Positions 26,432-35,633 of a DNA stretch of 64,000 bases are shown in pieces. The position numbers and the translations under genes were made by a program. How positions within the stretch are numbered: the stretch's first letter is position 1; the number at the start of each line of letters is the position of its first letter. The notes below the pieces were generated by a model that saw only the letters and a list, made by a program, of their open reading frames with translations, was not told the DNA's origin and ran no database searches. Origin of the DNA: Mesorhizobium sp. (GTDB lineage Bacteria; Pseudomonadota; Alphaproteobacteria; Rhizobiales; Rhizobiaceae). Where the stretch lies: the NCBI RefSeq assembly GCF_017306545.1, contig NZ_JAFKID010000009.1, positions 1-64,000 of the forward strand. The letters run 5' to 3'.

Positions 26432-26461
26432 GAAACAAAAAAGCCGCCAGGTCTGGCGGCT
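26432..26461 (-). terminator. Attenuator terminator ahead of DAHP synthase
   Basis: On the minus strand AGCCGCCA-GACC-TGGCGGCT forms an 8-bp stem (26442-26461), followed directly by TTTTTTGTTT. Its 5' arm AGCCGCCAG (26453-26461) can alternatively pair with CTGGCGGC at 26508-26515 inside the leader ORF, which would prevent termination. That segment can in turn pair with CCGCCA just before the aromatic codons (26545-26550). Confidence 0.9.
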
Positions 26462-26485
26462 GTTCGGATTTTGATGCTGCAATCT

Positions 26486-26563
26486 TCAGATCGAGCGCAA
26501 TCCTCCCGCCGCCAGCGAGCTGTCGTAGCTAAAGTACCAGAACGTGGCGGTCAGGTGGATCAT
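26486..26563 (-). CDS. Aromatic amino acid leader peptide (attenuator ORF) for DAHP synthase
   Basis: 25 codons, from ATG at 26563 to TGA at 26486-26488. Residues 8-13 are Phe-Trp-Tyr-Phe-Ser-Tyr: five aromatic residues in six, an enrichment hard to explain other than as regulatory codons. It precedes the terminator at 26432-26461 by 24 bases. No Shine-Dalgarno sequence is present; instead a promoter-like pair puts the transcript start at the ATG itself, so translation may begin on a leaderless RNA, as reported for the S. meliloti trpL leader. The sensed signal would be shortage of charged Phe, Trp and Tyr tRNAs together. The peptide itself may have no other role, though trans-acting roles have been described for TrpL. 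Confidence 0.85.
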   Translation of the reverse strand: MIHLTATFWYFSYDSSLAAGGLRSI

Positions 26564-26570
26564 GCCGGTC

Positions 26571-26598
26571 AGTTAACCGAAACGGCGGCGTTTGTCAC
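26571..26598 (-). promoter_or_regulatory. Candidate promoter of the aro leader
   Basis: Minus strand: GTGACA at 26593-26598 (5 of 6 to TTGACA), 16-base spacer, TTAACT at 26571-26576, then 7 bases to the ATG at 26563. That spacing would start the RNA at or within a base or two of the AUG. The -10 is weak. It sits in the 45 bases between the iolG stop and the leader ORF. Confidence 0.45.
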
Positions 26599-26608
26599 GC
26601 GCAATGTG

Positions 26609-27601
26609 TCATTGGACGGCAACGGTCTTGCCGGTCCTTGCCGATTTCAGCGCGGCGTCCGCCAGCTTCAGCGCCGCCAAGCCGTCGGCACCGCTAGGCG
26701 ACGGCTTCGTGCCCTTGGCGAGCGCCTCGATGAAGGCGGAAATCTCGTTGGCATAGGCGTCGATGTAGCGGGTCATGAAGAAATCGTGCAGCGGCGGGCG
26801 GGTGTAACCCTTGTCGTTGGCGACTTCGATCGACACCGGCCGCTGGTTCTCCGCCGCCACCATGCCTTTCGAGCCATGCACCTCGATGCGCTGGTCGTAG
26901 CCGTAGGTGGCGCGGCGCGAGTTGGAGATGAGCGCCTGCCGGCCGGACGCCGTCTCCAGGATGACGGAGACGGAATCGTAGTCGCCCGCCTCGCCGATCT
27001 TCTTGTCCACCAGAACCGACGCATGGGCAGATACCGACACCGGCTCCTCGCCGAGCAGGAAACGCGCCATGTCGAAATCGTGGATGGTCATGTCGCGAAA
27101 AATGCCGCCGGAACGCTTGATGTAGTCCACCGGCGGCGCGCCGGGATCGCGCGAGGTGATCGTCGCCATCTCGATCTTGCCGATGGCGCCGTCGTCGATC
27201 GCCTTCCTCACCGCCGCGAAATGCGGATCGAAGCGGCGGTTGAAGCCGACCATCAGCGTGGCGCCCGTCTTCTCGACCACGCCAAGGCACTTCGTCACGC
27301 GCTTGACGTCGAGGTCGATCGGCTTCTCGCAGAAGATCGCCTTGCCGGCCTTGGCGAACCGCTCGATCAGGTCGGCGTGGGTATCGGTCGGCGTGCAGAT
27401 GACGACGGCATCGATGTCCTTCGCCTTCTCGATGGCCTCGATGGTGCGCACCTCGGCGCCGTAGGCTGCCGAAATCTCCTTCGCCGCCGTTTCAAAGGCA
27501 TCGGCGACGGCGACCAGCTTCGCCTGCGGATTGGAGCCGACAGCGCGTGCATGCACCTTGCCGATGCGGCCGGCGCCGAGCAGGCCGAAGCGAACCGTCA
27601 T
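26609..27601 (-). CDS. iolG: Inositol 2-dehydrogenase
   Basis: 330 residues, the usual IolG/IdhA length. Oxidises myo-inositol to scyllo-inosose with NAD+. Rossmann motif GLLGAGRIGKVHARAV at 6-21; FCEKPIDLDV with the catalytic Lys; IHDFDMARFLLG with the conserved Asp/His of the active site. The operator-like palindrome at 27651-27666 is 50-65 bases upstream of the ATG. Separate from the iolCDEB operon by about 7 kb but probably in the same regulon. Confidence 0.94.
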   Translation of the reverse strand: MTVRFGLLGAGRIGKVHARAVGSNPQAKLVAVADAFETAAKEISAAYGAEVRTIEAIEKAKDIDAVVICTPTDTHADLIERFAKAGKAIFCEKPIDLDVKRVTKCLGVVEKTGATLMVGFNRRFDPHFAAVRKAIDDGAIGKIEMATITSRDPGAPPVDYIKRSGGIFRDMTIHDFDMARFLLGEEPVSVSAHASVLVDKKIGEAGDYDSVSVILETASGRQALISNSRRATYGYDQRIEVHGSKGMVAAENQRPVSIEVANDKGYTRPPLHDFFMTRYIDAYANEISAFIEALAKGTKPSPSGADGLAALKLADAALKSARTGKTVAVQ

Positions 27602-27650
27602 GGCGAAACTCCTTCATGAAATGGAACGAAAGAGCGATGCGCTCCTCCCG

Positions 27651-27666
27651 TGAAATATTTATTCCA
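27651..27666 (-). promoter_or_regulatory. IolR operator candidate ahead of iolG
   Basis: TGAAATATTTATTCCA; complement TGGAA-TAAATA-TTTCA. Fifteen of 16 bases equal the iolC box at 19774-19789. Located in the 133-base spacer between DUF1402 and iolG. Confidence 0.7.
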
Positions 27667-27734
27667 CACGACGCCGAAGCGTCAAGCGGCTATGCGAGGC
27701 AGGGATGAGAACGGGCCGCCGGGACGGCCACGGT

Positions 27735-28694
27735 TCAGAACAGCGCCTGCAATTCCGACAATTTGTCGTTGACCAGCCAGCCGTAATAATTCTCCTCGGG
27801 CAGCTTTTCCGGCTCGCCGGCGGCGCGGCGCCTTTCGTTTTCCGCCTTCAGCGCATAGGCGCGCTGGTCGGGATCGCCGACATTGTAGAGCGTGGCGGTG
27901 ATGCCGGGATTCTGCGAAATGTCGAAGCCGGCAATGGTGCGATAGGCGTCGATCGACTTCTTCACCGTCGCGGCGACATAGTCCAACGTCAGGTCCGGGT
28001 CCATGATGGTCTTGTAGATCTGGTTCGGATCGCCGACGTCGAGCTTCGGCAGGCCGGAAACCTTGTTGACAAGATCGGTCATCTGAAGCGCCGTCAGCGG
28101 GTTGAGCTGGCCGAGGCCGAAAGTCTGACCTGCATAGTAGGGCTGGAAGAAAACGGCGCTGAAACGATTGTCCGGGAAACTTTTGCCGTCCACCGTCTTG
28201 CCGCGGAAGGTGCTGTTCCACACGCCCTCCCGGCAGGTCCACAGCGCATAGCTGTCGCTCTTGGCCGAACAGGCGGCGAATTGCGGCCGGCGGACGAAAT
28301 CGGAAACGTCTTCCCCCTGGTAGGCGAAGGAAAGCTTGCTGGTGAGGTAGGAGATCGCCTTGACGTAGTAGGTCTGCAACCGGTCGTAGGCATCGACATT
28401 GTAGGTGTGCTCGCCGACGAGGGCGCCGGCGATATGGATCGGGCTGACGCCATAGGCGGCCGCCGCGTCCTTGATCTTGGCGCGCAGCTTGGCGTCGTTG
28501 GCGAGCAGCGCGTAAATCTTACGGTACTTCGCTTGGAAGGTGGTGTTGGTGGCCTGCGTGCGGTGCGTGGACGCACTGGGAATGGGGGGCTGCTCGGCAT
28601 TGCGGTTGCCCGGCGGATCGAGCGTGACCGCGCCCGCCGTGGCGATACCCGCCGCGAAAGCGACCAGAACCAGGGGAAGGAAAAACTTCTTCAT
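27735..28694 (-). CDS. DUF1402 family protein, exported, transglycosylase-like fold suspected
   Basis: 319 residues. Signal peptide MKKFFLPLVLVAFAAGIATAG, so periplasmic. The body carries AGALVGEHTYN (about 90-100), FGLGQLNP (about 207-214) and ITATLYNVGD (about 272-281). The spacing of a Glu after a hydrophobic turn, a GLGQ motif and a late TxYN motif is what lysozyme-like lytic transglycosylases show; the family is named DUF1402 and I infer, not know, a murein-cleaving role. N-terminal Thr/Pro-rich linker about 35-55. Monocistronic by appearance. Confidence 0.8.
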   Translation of the reverse strand: MKKFFLPLVLVAFAAGIATAGAVTLDPPGNRNAEQPPIPSASTHRTQATNTTFQAKYRKIYALLANDAKLRAKIKDAAAAYGVSPIHIAGALVGEHTYNVDAYDRLQTYYVKAISYLTSKLSFAYQGEDVSDFVRRPQFAACSAKSDSYALWTCREGVWNSTFRGKTVDGKSFPDNRFSAVFFQPYYAGQTFGLGQLNPLTALQMTDLVNKVSGLPKLDVGDPNQIYKTIMDPDLTLDYVAATVKKSIDAYRTIAGFDISQNPGITATLYNVGDPDQRAYALKAENERRRAAGEPEKLPEENYYGWLVNDKLSELQALF

Positions 28695-28810
28695 GCGCCG
28701 CCCAAAGTGTCGATGGGCGCAAATTAGGGTGCGCGGGCGGTGGAGTCGAGGTTTCCGTTCAGCTGTCGATCGAATGGAAAGGCGATGCCTCCATTTCGCA
28801 ACACCGGACG

Positions 28811-28840
28811 TCCTGCCCTCCCCGCAAAGGGAGGGCAGGA
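28811..28840. terminator. Strong hairpin after hslU
   Basis: TCCTGCCCTCCC-CGCAAA-GGGAGGGCAGGA, a perfect 12-bp stem, begins 6 bases past the hslU stop. There is no U-run on the minus strand, so it may act as a 3' stabiliser or factor-dependent stop rather than an intrinsic terminator. Confidence 0.5.
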
Positions 28841-28845
28841 GACCG

Positions 28846-30156
28846 CTACAGGATGAACCGCGACAGGTCGGTGTTCCGCGACAGGTCGCCGACATGCTTC
28901 TGCACATAGTCGGCGTCGATCTTCACCGTCGTGCCGTTGCGGTCGGCGGCGTCGAAGGAAATCTCGTCGAGGACGCGCTCCATCACCGTTTGCAGGCGCC
29001 GGGCGCCGATGTTCTCGACGGTGGCGTTGAGATCCACAGCTATTCCCGCCAGGGAATCGATGGCGTCGTCGGTGATGTCGAGCGTCACGCCCTCGGTCGC
29101 CATCAGCGCGATGTACTGCTTGATGAGGCTGGCCTCGGTCTCGGTCAGGATGCGGACGAAGTCCTCCTTCTCCAGCGCGCGCAGCTCGACGCGGATCGGC
29201 AGGCGGCCCTGCAACTCAGGCAAAAGGTCCGACGGCTTCGAGACATGGAAGGCGCCCGAGGCGATGAACAGGATGTGATCCGTCTTGATCGACCCGTATT
29301 TGGTCGCCACCGTCGTGCCTTCGACCAGCGGCAGGAGATCGCGCTGCACGCCTTCGCGCGACGGCCCGCCGGAAATGTCGGAGCGGGCGGCGATCTTGTC
29401 GATCTCGTCGAGGAAGACGATGCCGTCCTCCTGCGCCGATTCCAGCGCCCGTCGCACCACCTCGTCCTGGTCGAGCAGCTTGTCGGACTCGTCCTCGATC
29501 AGAAGCGCGTAGGAATCCTTGACAGTCGTCTTGCGCGTCTTGGTACGCTTGCCGCCCATCGCCTTCGACAGCATGTCGTTGATGTTCAGGACGCCGACGG
29601 AGCCGCCCGGCATGCCGGGGATGTCGAAGCCCGGCATGCCGCCGGTGCCGGTGTCGGCCACCTCGACCTCGATTTCCTTGTCGTCCAGTTCGCCGTCGCG
29701 CAGCTTCTTGCGGAAGCTGTCCCGCGTCGCCGGGCTCGCCGTCTTGCCGACCAGCGCCTCCAGCACGCGCTCCTCGGCGTTGACATGGGCGCGCGCCTTG
29801 ACGTCCTCGCGCATCTTCTCGCGCTGCAAGGTGATGGCGATCTCGACGAGGTCGCGCACGATCTGCTCGACGTCGCGGCCGACATAGCCGACCTCGGTGA
29901 ACTTGGTCGCCTCGACCTTGACGAAGGGCGCCCCGGCCAGCTTGGCGAGACGGCGCGAAATCTCGGTCTTGCCGACGCCGGTCGGGCCGATCATCAAAAT
30001 GTTCTTCGGCATCACCTCCTCGCGCATCTGGCCTTCCAGCTGCTGGCGGCGCCAGCGGTTGCGCAGCGCAATCGCCACGGCTCGCTTGGCATCCTTCTGG
30101 CCGATGATGAAGCGGTCGAGTTCGGAAACGATCTCGCGGGGAGAGAAATTGCTCAT
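28846..30156 (-). CDS. hslU: ATP-dependent protease ATPase subunit HslU (ClpY)
   Basis: 436 residues, usual length. AAA+ unfoldase of the HslUV protease. N-terminal [20 protein letters not shown]; Walker [10 protein letters not shown] (about 60-68); Walker [12 protein letters not shown]; sensor-2 region [17 protein letters not shown]; and the C-terminal DLSRFIL tail, whose last residues insert into HslV. The start at 30156 gives the family N-terminus; GGGGAGAG-AAA is upstream. Two genes (UPF0314, GNAT) lie between it and hslV. Confidence 0.97.
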   Translation of the reverse strand: MSNFSPREIVSELDRFIIGQKDAKRAVAIALRNRWRRQQLEGQMREEVMPKNILMIGPTGVGKTEISRRLAKLAGAPFVKVEATKFTEVGYVGRDVEQIVRDLVEIAITLQREKMREDVKARAHVNAEERVLEALVGKTASPATRDSFRKKLRDGELDDKEIEVEVADTGTGGMPGFDIPGMPGGSVGVLNINDMLSKAMGGKRTKTRKTTVKDSYALLIEDESDKLLDQDEVVRRALESAQEDGIVFLDEIDKIAARSDISGGPSREGVQRDLLPLVEGTTVATKYGSIKTDHILFIASGAFHVSKPSDLLPELQGRLPIRVELRALEKEDFVRILTETEASLIKQYIALMATEGVTLDITDDAIDSLAGIAVDLNATVENIGARRLQTVMERVLDEISFDAADRNGTTVKIDADYVQKHVGDLSRNTDLSRFIL

Positions 30157-30176
30157 GTCACAAAAACCCGATTTCC

Positions 30177-30785
30177 CTATCTGGGAATTGCACTTTGCCA
30201 CTGCTTGATGGACTCGAACGGATGCAGCAGCATGATCACGTTGAGGGTGAGGTTATCCCGGATGACGTAGCCGGTGCCGATCTCGAAGAAGAGCGCGACG
30301 GCCACGACCAGCCATATAGGAAGCCAGCGCGCCATAACAAAGCCCAGCGCCATGGCCAGCGTATCGCACACGGAATTGAGGATCGAATCGCCGTAATAGT
30401 CGAGCGAAATGGTGCCGGCGCGGTAGCGGTCGATGATGAAGGGGCTGTTTTCCAGCACCTCCCAGCCGCCCTCGATCAGCAGCGCGAAGGCGAGCCGGAA
30501 CCAGATCGAGCGCTTCGGGAACAGCCAGTGCGCCAGCGCATAGAACAGGAAGCCATGGATGATGTGCGAGGGCGTGTACCAGTCGGAAATGTGCTGGGAA
30601 TTTTCCGAGCTGACGACGACGCCCTGCCACAGTTTCACATAGCCGCAGGTGCAGATCGCCGGATGACCCTCGATGGTGAGCGCCAGCGCCTGCAAGCCGA
30701 CGATGACGGCCGCGACGGCGAGGCCGACCTGCCAGGTCATGCCGGTCGGGGCGGTGTTTTCGTTGCGTTCCGTCGGAATCGTCAT
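30177..30785 (-). CDS. UPF0314 / DUF2585 family membrane protein
   Basis: 202 residues with four to five hydrophobic segments ([76 protein letters not shown]). Conserved features include [24 protein letters not shown] and [11 protein letters not shown], typical of this alphaproteobacterial family of unknown function. It overlaps the stop of the GNAT gene by 4 bases and ends 20 bases before hslU, so it rides in the hslVU operon. Confidence 0.88.
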   Translation of the reverse strand: MTIPTERNENTAPTGMTWQVGLAVAAVIVGLQALALTIEGHPAICTCGYVKLWQGVVVSSENSQHISDWYTPSHIIHGFLFYALAHWLFPKRSIWFRLAFALLIEGGWEVLENSPFIIDRYRAGTISLDYYGDSILNSVCDTLAMALGFVMARWLPIWLVVAVALFFEIGTGYVIRDNLTLNVIMLLHPFESIKQWQSAIPR

Positions 30786-31300
30786 TCATCGTCCCCTTCT
30801 GCGTCCACCGCCATCAACACAACATCGCCATAGACCGACGACCGCCGGCCGATCTCGCGAAAACCGGCCTTTTCATAGGCACGGATGGCGCGGCGATTGT
30901 CCGGATGCGGATCGATGACGACGCGCGGCGCGCCTTCCTCGAAAAGCTCATCGACGAATTGCCTGACGATGGCCGGGCCGTGGCCGCTGCCGATCATCTC
31001 CGGCGGCCCGATGGTGAGGTCGATGCCGAGCGTCCCGAAAGGCTGGTCGGCATAGGGATGGTCGTCTTCCAGATGCGGGTCGTAGCTTTGCAGATAGGCG
31101 ATCGGCCGGCCGTCCAGCTCGACGATCAGCGGCTCGACCGAAACGCTGTCGATGTGGCCGCGGATGGCGGCGATCTCGGTTTCCGGATCGTCCCACCATG
31201 CCGCCGCATGCGGTTCGGCCAGCCAGCCGGCGATGCGCCGCAGGTCCGCCTCGCTCACCGGCCGGAAGACATAGCGCGGCTCGTCGCTACGCGGCGCCAT
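30782..31300 (-). CDS. GNAT family N-acetyltransferase
   Basis: About 172 residues. Resembles the aminoglycoside 6'-acetyltransferase/siderophore-acyltransferase branch: [25 protein letters not shown] at the N-terminus, the acetyl-CoA segment [16 protein letters not shown], and the late [18 protein letters not shown]. Start MAPRSDEP at 31300 is inside the end of hslV (14-base overlap), so coupled. The acyl acceptor is unknown; the operon position in hslVU is a common rhizobial arrangement and gives no hint of drug resistance. Confidence 0.85.
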   Translation of the reverse strand: MAPRSDEPRYVFRPVSEADLRRIAGWLAEPHAAAWWDDPETEIAAIRGHIDSVSVEPLIVELDGRPIAYLQSYDPHLEDDHPYADQPFGTLGIDLTIGPPEMIGSGHGPAIVRQFVDELFEEGAPRVVIDPHPDNRRAIRAYEKAGFREIGRRSSVYGDVVLMAVDAEGDDE

Positions 31301-31841
31301 CGATCGTTTCGACAACAAAATTGTTGTTGGTGTAGACGCAGATGTCGGAAGCGATCTGCATGGCCTTCAGCGCGATCTCCTCGGCATCCTTGTCGGTGTC
31401 GATCAGCGCGCGGGCGGCGGCCAGCGCGTAGTTGCCGCCGGAACCGATCGCCATGACGCCCCGCTCCGGCTCCAGCACGTCGCCGTTGCCGGTCAGCGCG
31501 AGAGAAACGTTCTTGTCGGCCACCAGCATCATCGCTTCCAGCCGCCGCAGATAGCGGTCGGTACGCCAGTCCTTGGCGAGTTCTACCGAAGCCCGCATCA
31601 ACTGGTCGGGATATTGTTCGAGCTTCGCTTCCAGCCGCTCCAGCAGGGTGAAGGCGTCGGCCGTTGCGCCGGCGAAACCGGCAATGACGGAGCCGCCCTT
31701 GCCGATGCGGCGCACTTTTCTGGCGTTGCCCTTCATGATGGTCTGGCCGAGGCTCACCTGGCCGTCGCCGGCGATGACCACCTTGCCGCCCTTGCGCACG
31801 GTCACGATGGTCGTGGCGTGCATGCTCAGTTCGTTTGCCAT
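31287..31841 (-). CDS. hslV: ATP-dependent protease peptidase subunit HslV (ClpQ)
   Basis: 184 residues. N-terminal-threonine protease forming the core of HslUV. The catalytic Thr is residue 10 ([17 protein letters not shown]), so a 9-residue propeptide must be removed, longer than in E. coli, where only Met is lost. [18 protein letters not shown] and the [14 protein letters not shown] segment are conserved. First gene of hslV-GNAT-UPF0314-hslU, divergent from hisB with a 187-base shared promoter region 31842-32028. Confidence 0.97.
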   Translation of the reverse strand: MANELSMHATTIVTVRKGGKVVIAGDGQVSLGQTIMKGNARKVRRIGKGGSVIAGFAGATADAFTLLERLEAKLEQYPDQLMRASVELAKDWRTDRYLRRLEAMMLVADKNVSLALTGNGDVLEPERGVMAIGSGGNYALAAARALIDTDKDAEEIALKAMQIASDICVYTNNNFVVETIDGAA

Positions 31842-32028
31842 GTCTTGCTCCGATTCGCGCGGCCCCGCTCAGGCAGCCGCGCGGTACGAGTGGGGTTGCG
31901 TCCTATGTAAGCCGCCCGCCGCACTTTGCAAACGCAGCAATCGGGCCTTTGCCAACTGGCAATCGCCGGATCATGCTGCTAGAAGGCAGGCGTTTTCAGC
32001 ATCCGGGGCATGCCCCAGGGGAAAGACA

Positions 32029-32628
32029 ATGGCCGCCCGTTCCGCCGAAGTCAGCCGCAAGACGAAGGAAACGGAGATTTCCGTGTCCGTCCACGTCGAC
32101 GGCACCGGCAAGGCCGACATCTCAACCGGCGTCGGCTTCTTCGACCATATGCTCGACCAGCTCTGCCGCCATTCGCTGATCGACATGACGGTGAAGGCCA
32201 AGGGCGACCTGCACATAGACGACCATCATACGGTCGAGGACACCGGCATCGCGCTCGGCCAGGCGCTGTCGAAGGCGCTCGGCGAGCGGCGCGGCATCAT
32301 GCGGTATGCCTCCATCGACCTCGCCATGGACGAGGCGCTGACTGCGGCCGCCATCGACGTCTCCGGCCGGCCGTTCCTGGTGTGGAACGTTTCCTTCTCG
32401 GCGCCGAAGATCGGCACTTTCGACACCGAACTGGTGCGCGAGTTCTTCCAGGCCTTCGCCCAGCACGCCGGCATCACGCTGCACGTCAACAACCGCTATG
32501 GCGCCAACAACCATCATGTCGCCGAGACCTGCTTCAAGGCGGTGGCGCGGGCGCTGCGCAGCGCCGTCGAGCGCGACCCGCGCCAGCCCGACGCCGTGCC
32601 CTCCACCAAGGGCACGCTGAGAGGCTAG
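32029..32628 (+). CDS. hisB: Imidazoleglycerol-phosphate dehydratase
   Basis: 199 residues: the monofunctional form, without the phosphatase domain of E. coli HisB. Histidine pathway step IGP to imidazole-acetol phosphate. Two Mn-binding repeats are visible: [14 protein letters not shown] with [14 protein letters not shown] [10 protein letters not shown], and [26 protein letters not shown]. Start [17 protein letters not shown] at 32029 with GGGGAAAG ahead. Heads the his operon. Confidence 0.97.
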   Translation: MAARSAEVSRKTKETEISVSVHVDGTGKADISTGVGFFDHMLDQLCRHSLIDMTVKAKGDLHIDDHHTVEDTGIALGQALSKALGERRGIMRYASIDLAMDEALTAAAIDVSGRPFLVWNVSFSAPKIGTFDTELVREFFQAFAQHAGITLHVNNRYGANNHHVAETCFKAVARALRSAVERDPRQPDAVPSTKGTLRG

Positions 32629-32630
32629 CC

Positions 32631-33098
32631 ATGGCTTCCTATGTCGCCATGGAGCCTCCAGGCCGCGCCGGCAGCGGCGAGGCCGTTCTGGTGCGCGACG
32701 GCTTTTCGTGGCTCGCCTTGTTGTTTTCGCCGCTCTGGCTGCTCTGGCACAGTCTCTGGGTCGAGGCGCTGCTCGTTTTCGCTGTATTCTGCCTGCTGGC
32801 GGCGCTCGGCGAGATGGCCGGCTTCGGCGTTGCCGGCGCGGCGCTGATCCTGCTCGTCTCATTGTTCGTCGGGCTGGAGGGCCAAAATCTGCGGGTTGCC
32901 GCGCTTCGCCGGCGCGGCTGGCGCGAGGCCGGCGTGGTCGAGGCGCAGAGGATGGCCGACGGCGATATCCGCTACGCGGCGACACTGGAAACGGTGCCGG
33001 AACCGGCGGCCCCGGCACTTGTGCCGGATGCGGCGCGCGCGCGGCAGATCACAACCGGACTGGCGCTCGGCCTGTCCCACAATCCCGGACGAAGCTGA
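32631..33098 (+). CDS. DUF2628 domain-containing membrane protein
   Basis: 155 residues. Start 2 bases after the hisB stop. N-terminal soluble part, then [24 protein letters not shown] and [19 protein letters not shown], two to three membrane helices; then [11 protein letters not shown], a DUF2628 hallmark. C-terminal 40 residues are Ala/Pro-rich and probably disordered. Stop is followed after one base by the hisH start. Function unknown; its place between hisB and hisH is a recurrent rhizobial arrangement. Confidence 0.85.
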   Translation: MASYVAMEPPGRAGSGEAVLVRDGFSWLALLFSPLWLLWHSLWVEALLVFAVFCLLAALGEMAGFGVAGAALILLVSLFVGLEGQNLRVAALRRRGWREAGVVEAQRMADGDIRYAATLETVPEPAAPALVPDAARARQITTGLALGLSHNPGRS

Positions 33099-33099
33099 C

Positions 33100-33750
33100 A
33101 TGCGCGTCGCCATCATCGACTACGGTTCCGGAAACTTGCGCTCGGCCACCAAGGCCTTCGAGCGTGCCGCGCGCGAGGCCGGCATCGCGGCCGAAATCGA
33201 GTTGACGGCAGACGCCGAGCGGGTGCGCAGCGCCGACCGCATCGTTCTGCCGGGCGTCGGCGCTTATGCCGACTGCGCCGCCGGCCTCAATGCCGTGCCC
33301 GGCATGTGGGAGACGGTGGAGGACGTAACGGGACCGAAGGCGCGGCCGTTCCTCGGCATCTGCGTCGGCATGCAGCTGATGTCCGAACGCGGGCTGGAAA
33401 AGACCGTCACGCCGGGCTTCGGCTGGATCGGCGGCGACGTGAAGCTGATCGAACCCGCCGACCCTGCGCTGAAAGTGCCGCAGATCGGCTGGAACACGCT
33501 TCGAATGATGCGCGCGCATCCGCTTTTTGACGGCATCGCGACTGGCGAGGACGGACTGCACGCCTATTTCGTCCATTCCTACCATCTCGACACGAGGAAT
33601 GCGGACGACGTGCTCGCGACGACGGATTACGGCGGGCCGGTGACGGCAGCGGTGGCTCACGAAAATCGTGTCGGCACACAGTTCCACCCCGAAAAGAGCC
33701 AGGCGCTAGGCCTGGCGCTGATCGCCAATTTCCTGCGCTGGAAGCCATAG
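33100..33750 (+). CDS. hisH: Imidazole glycerol phosphate synthase subunit HisH
   Basis: 216 residues. Class I glutamine amidotransferase that supplies ammonia to HisF. Catalytic triad visible: Cys in [10 protein letters not shown], and His/Glu in [11 protein letters not shown]-terminal [10 protein letters not shown]. Start 33100 immediately follows the DUF2628 stop. Confidence 0.97.
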   Translation: MRVAIIDYGSGNLRSATKAFERAAREAGIAAEIELTADAERVRSADRIVLPGVGAYADCAAGLNAVPGMWETVEDVTGPKARPFLGICVGMQLMSERGLEKTVTPGFGWIGGDVKLIEPADPALKVPQIGWNTLRMMRAHPLFDGIATGEDGLHAYFVHSYHLDTRNADDVLATTDYGGPVTAAVAHENRVGTQFHPEKSQALGLALIANFLRWKP

Positions 33751-33758
33751 GAGCGAGC

Positions 33759-34049
33759 ATGAGCAAGAAGGGCTACTGGATGGCGATGGTCGACGTGCGC
33801 GACCCCGACACCTACAAGAAATACATAGAGGCCAACGCCGCCGCCTTCTCGAAATACGGGGCGCGCTTCCTCGTCCGGTCCGGGCGGTATTCCAACCCCG
33901 AAGGACCGACCGGCAACCGGCACGTCGTCATCGAGTTCGATTCGTACGAGACGGCGCTGGCCTGCTACCAGTCGCCCGAATACCAGGAAGCGTTGAAGTA
34001 TCGCCTCCCCGCCTCGGAAGCGCGCGTCGTCATCGTCGAAGGCGCCTGA
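33759..34049 (+). CDS. DUF1330 family protein
   Basis: 96 residues, a ferredoxin-like (dimeric alpha/beta barrel) small protein. [22 protein letters not shown] and [20 protein letters not shown] are family hallmarks. No catalytic assignment exists for the family. It lies between hisH and hisA with 8- and 4-base spacing, so co-expressed. Confidence 0.88.
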   Translation: MSKKGYWMAMVDVRDPDTYKKYIEANAAAFSKYGARFLVRSGRYSNPEGPTGNRHVVIEFDSYETALACYQSPEYQEALKYRLPASEARVVIVEGA

Positions 34050-34053
34050 GCGG

Positions 34054-34800
34054 ATGATCCTTTTTCCCGCCATCGACCTCAAGGACGGCCAGTGCGTGCG
34101 CCTGAAGCTCGGCGACATGGCGACCGCGACCGTCTACAACGCCGATCCGGCAGCACAGGCAAAAGCCTTCGAAGACCAGGGCTTCGAGTGGCTGCATGTG
34201 GTCGATCTCAACGGCGCCTTCGAGGGCCGGAGCGTCAACGGCGCGGCGGTCGAGGCAATTCTTTCGGCGACGAAGAACCCGGTGCAGCTCGGCGGCGGCA
34301 TCCGCACGCTCGCTCATATCGAAAGCTGGCTGGAGAAGGGGTTGGCCCGCGTCATTTTGGGCACCGTGGCGGTGCGCGATCCCGAACTGGTTAAGCAGGC
34401 CTGCCGGCTTTATCCGGGCAAAGTCGCCGTCGGCATCGACGCCAAGGGCGGCAGGGTGGCGGTTGAAGGCTGGGCGGAAGCCTCTCAGCTCGGCGTCATA
34501 GAGTTGGCGCAAAAATTCGAGGGCGCCGGCGTGGCTGCCATCGTCTACACCGACATCGACCGCGACGGCGTGCTTTCCGGCATCAACTGGGACGCCACCA
34601 TCGACCTGGCCGAAGCCGTTTCCATTCCCGTCATCGCCTCGGGCGGGCTCGCTTCCCTTGCCGACATCGTGCGCATGACCATGCCGGACGCTGCTCGTCT
34701 GGAAGGCGCGATTTCCGGCCGGGCGCTTTATGACGGCCGCATCGACCCGGCCGAGGCGCTCGCCGTGCTGCGTGGAGCCAGCCTGGAGGCTTCCCGATGA
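34054..34800 (+). CDS. hisA: Phosphoribosylformimino-5-aminoimidazole carboxamide ribotide isomerase
   Basis: 248 residues. TIM-barrel Amadori isomerase of histidine synthesis. Catalytic Asp in [14 protein letters not shown] and Asp in [12 protein letters not shown]; phosphate-binding GGGIR and ASGGLAS. Its stop overlaps the start of the arginase-like gene (ATGA). Confidence 0.97.
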   Translation: MILFPAIDLKDGQCVRLKLGDMATATVYNADPAAQAKAFEDQGFEWLHVVDLNGAFEGRSVNGAAVEAILSATKNPVQLGGGIRTLAHIESWLEKGLARVILGTVAVRDPELVKQACRLYPGKVAVGIDAKGGRVAVEGWAEASQLGVIELAQKFEGAGVAAIVYTDIDRDGVLSGINWDATIDLAEAVSIPVIASGGLASLADIVRMTMPDAARLEGAISGRALYDGRIDPAEALAVLRGASLEASR

Positions 34801-35633
34801 AACTCGCCATCATTCTTTCGCCCTATGACAGCGGCCGCTACCAGGCGGGCTGCGGGCAGGGGCCGGACGCCATCATCACCGGCGGGCTGGTGGACGAACT
34901 GGCACTGCACGGGCATGAGGCCGAAGTGGTCGAGATCGAGAAGATCGAGGAGCAGGACCTGCGCGAAATCACCGCCGGCTTTGCCGTCTGCCGCTCCGTT
35001 TCGGAGGCCATTCGCGCGGCGCGCGCGGAAGGACGGTTCCCGATCGTGCTGGCCGGAAATTGCCTGACTGCCGCCGGTGCGGTCGCAGGCGAAAGCGCGG
35101 ATTCCATCGTCTGGTTCGACCAGCACGCCGACATCAACACGCCCGACACGTCGGCCAGCGGCTTTCTCGACGGCATGGCGCTGGCGACGGCGCTCGGCCT
35201 GTGCTGGCGAACGCTGGCGGCCGGCATACCGGGCTTCGCCGCCGTCGATCCGTGGCGCTGCATGCTGGTCGGCGCGCGCGACATCGATACGGCGGAGGAG
35301 ACGCTGCTGGCCGAATTGTCGGTGATCCGCGCCCGCTGCGCCGACCTGCCCGAGAAGCTGGAGCAGTTGAAGGCGGCGGGGGCCGAGCACACTCATCTGC
35401 ATATCGATCTCGACGTGCACAATTCGGATACGTTGCAGGTCAACCGCTATGCCGCGCCGGGCGGCCCCTCGCCGGAAGACGTGCGGCAGGCCGTCTCGGC
35501 GCTGGCGCGCTCGATCCCCGTCACCGGCGTGACGATCACCGCCTACGATCCGGCCTTCGACGCCAAGGGCGAGGTGCCGCCGGTGGTCGGGCAATTGCTG
35601 GTCGAGTTCCTCGCGGCGATGGAACGCATCTGA
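34797..35633 (+). CDS. Arginase/agmatinase-fold protein with altered metal site, inside the his operon
   Basis: 278 residues. Ureohydrolase fold. Of the Mn ligands, the central FDQHAD (107-112) and HIDLD (202-206) are kept, but GGDHS is replaced by AGNC (86-89), removing the first His, and the Glu normally in the E-x-N-P motif is lost (TAYDP, 248-252). So ordinary arginase chemistry is doubtful. It overlaps hisA by 4 bases and hisF by 1 base (TGATG), meaning tight translational coupling with histidine enzymes. A role in handling a guanidino, formimino or imidazole derivative is conceivable but unproven. Confidence 0.8.
   Translation: MKLAIILSPYDSGRYQAGCGQGPDAIITGGLVDELALHGHEAEVVEIEKIEEQDLREITAGFAVCRSVSEAIRAARAEGRFPIVLAGNCLTAAGAVAGESADSIVWFDQHADINTPDTSASGFLDGMALATALGLCWRTLAAGIPGFAAVDPWRCMLVGARDIDTAEETLLAELSVIRARCADLPEKLEQLKAAGAEHTHLHIDLDVHNSDTLQVNRYAAPGGPSPEDVRQAVSALARSIPVTGVTITAYDPAFDAKGEVPPVVGQLLVEFLAAMERI

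Noticed and set aside
31842..32028. A small gene or RNA in the hslV-hisB divergent gap
   Set aside because: Only short frames without ribosome sites and no clear terminator; best read as two promoters.
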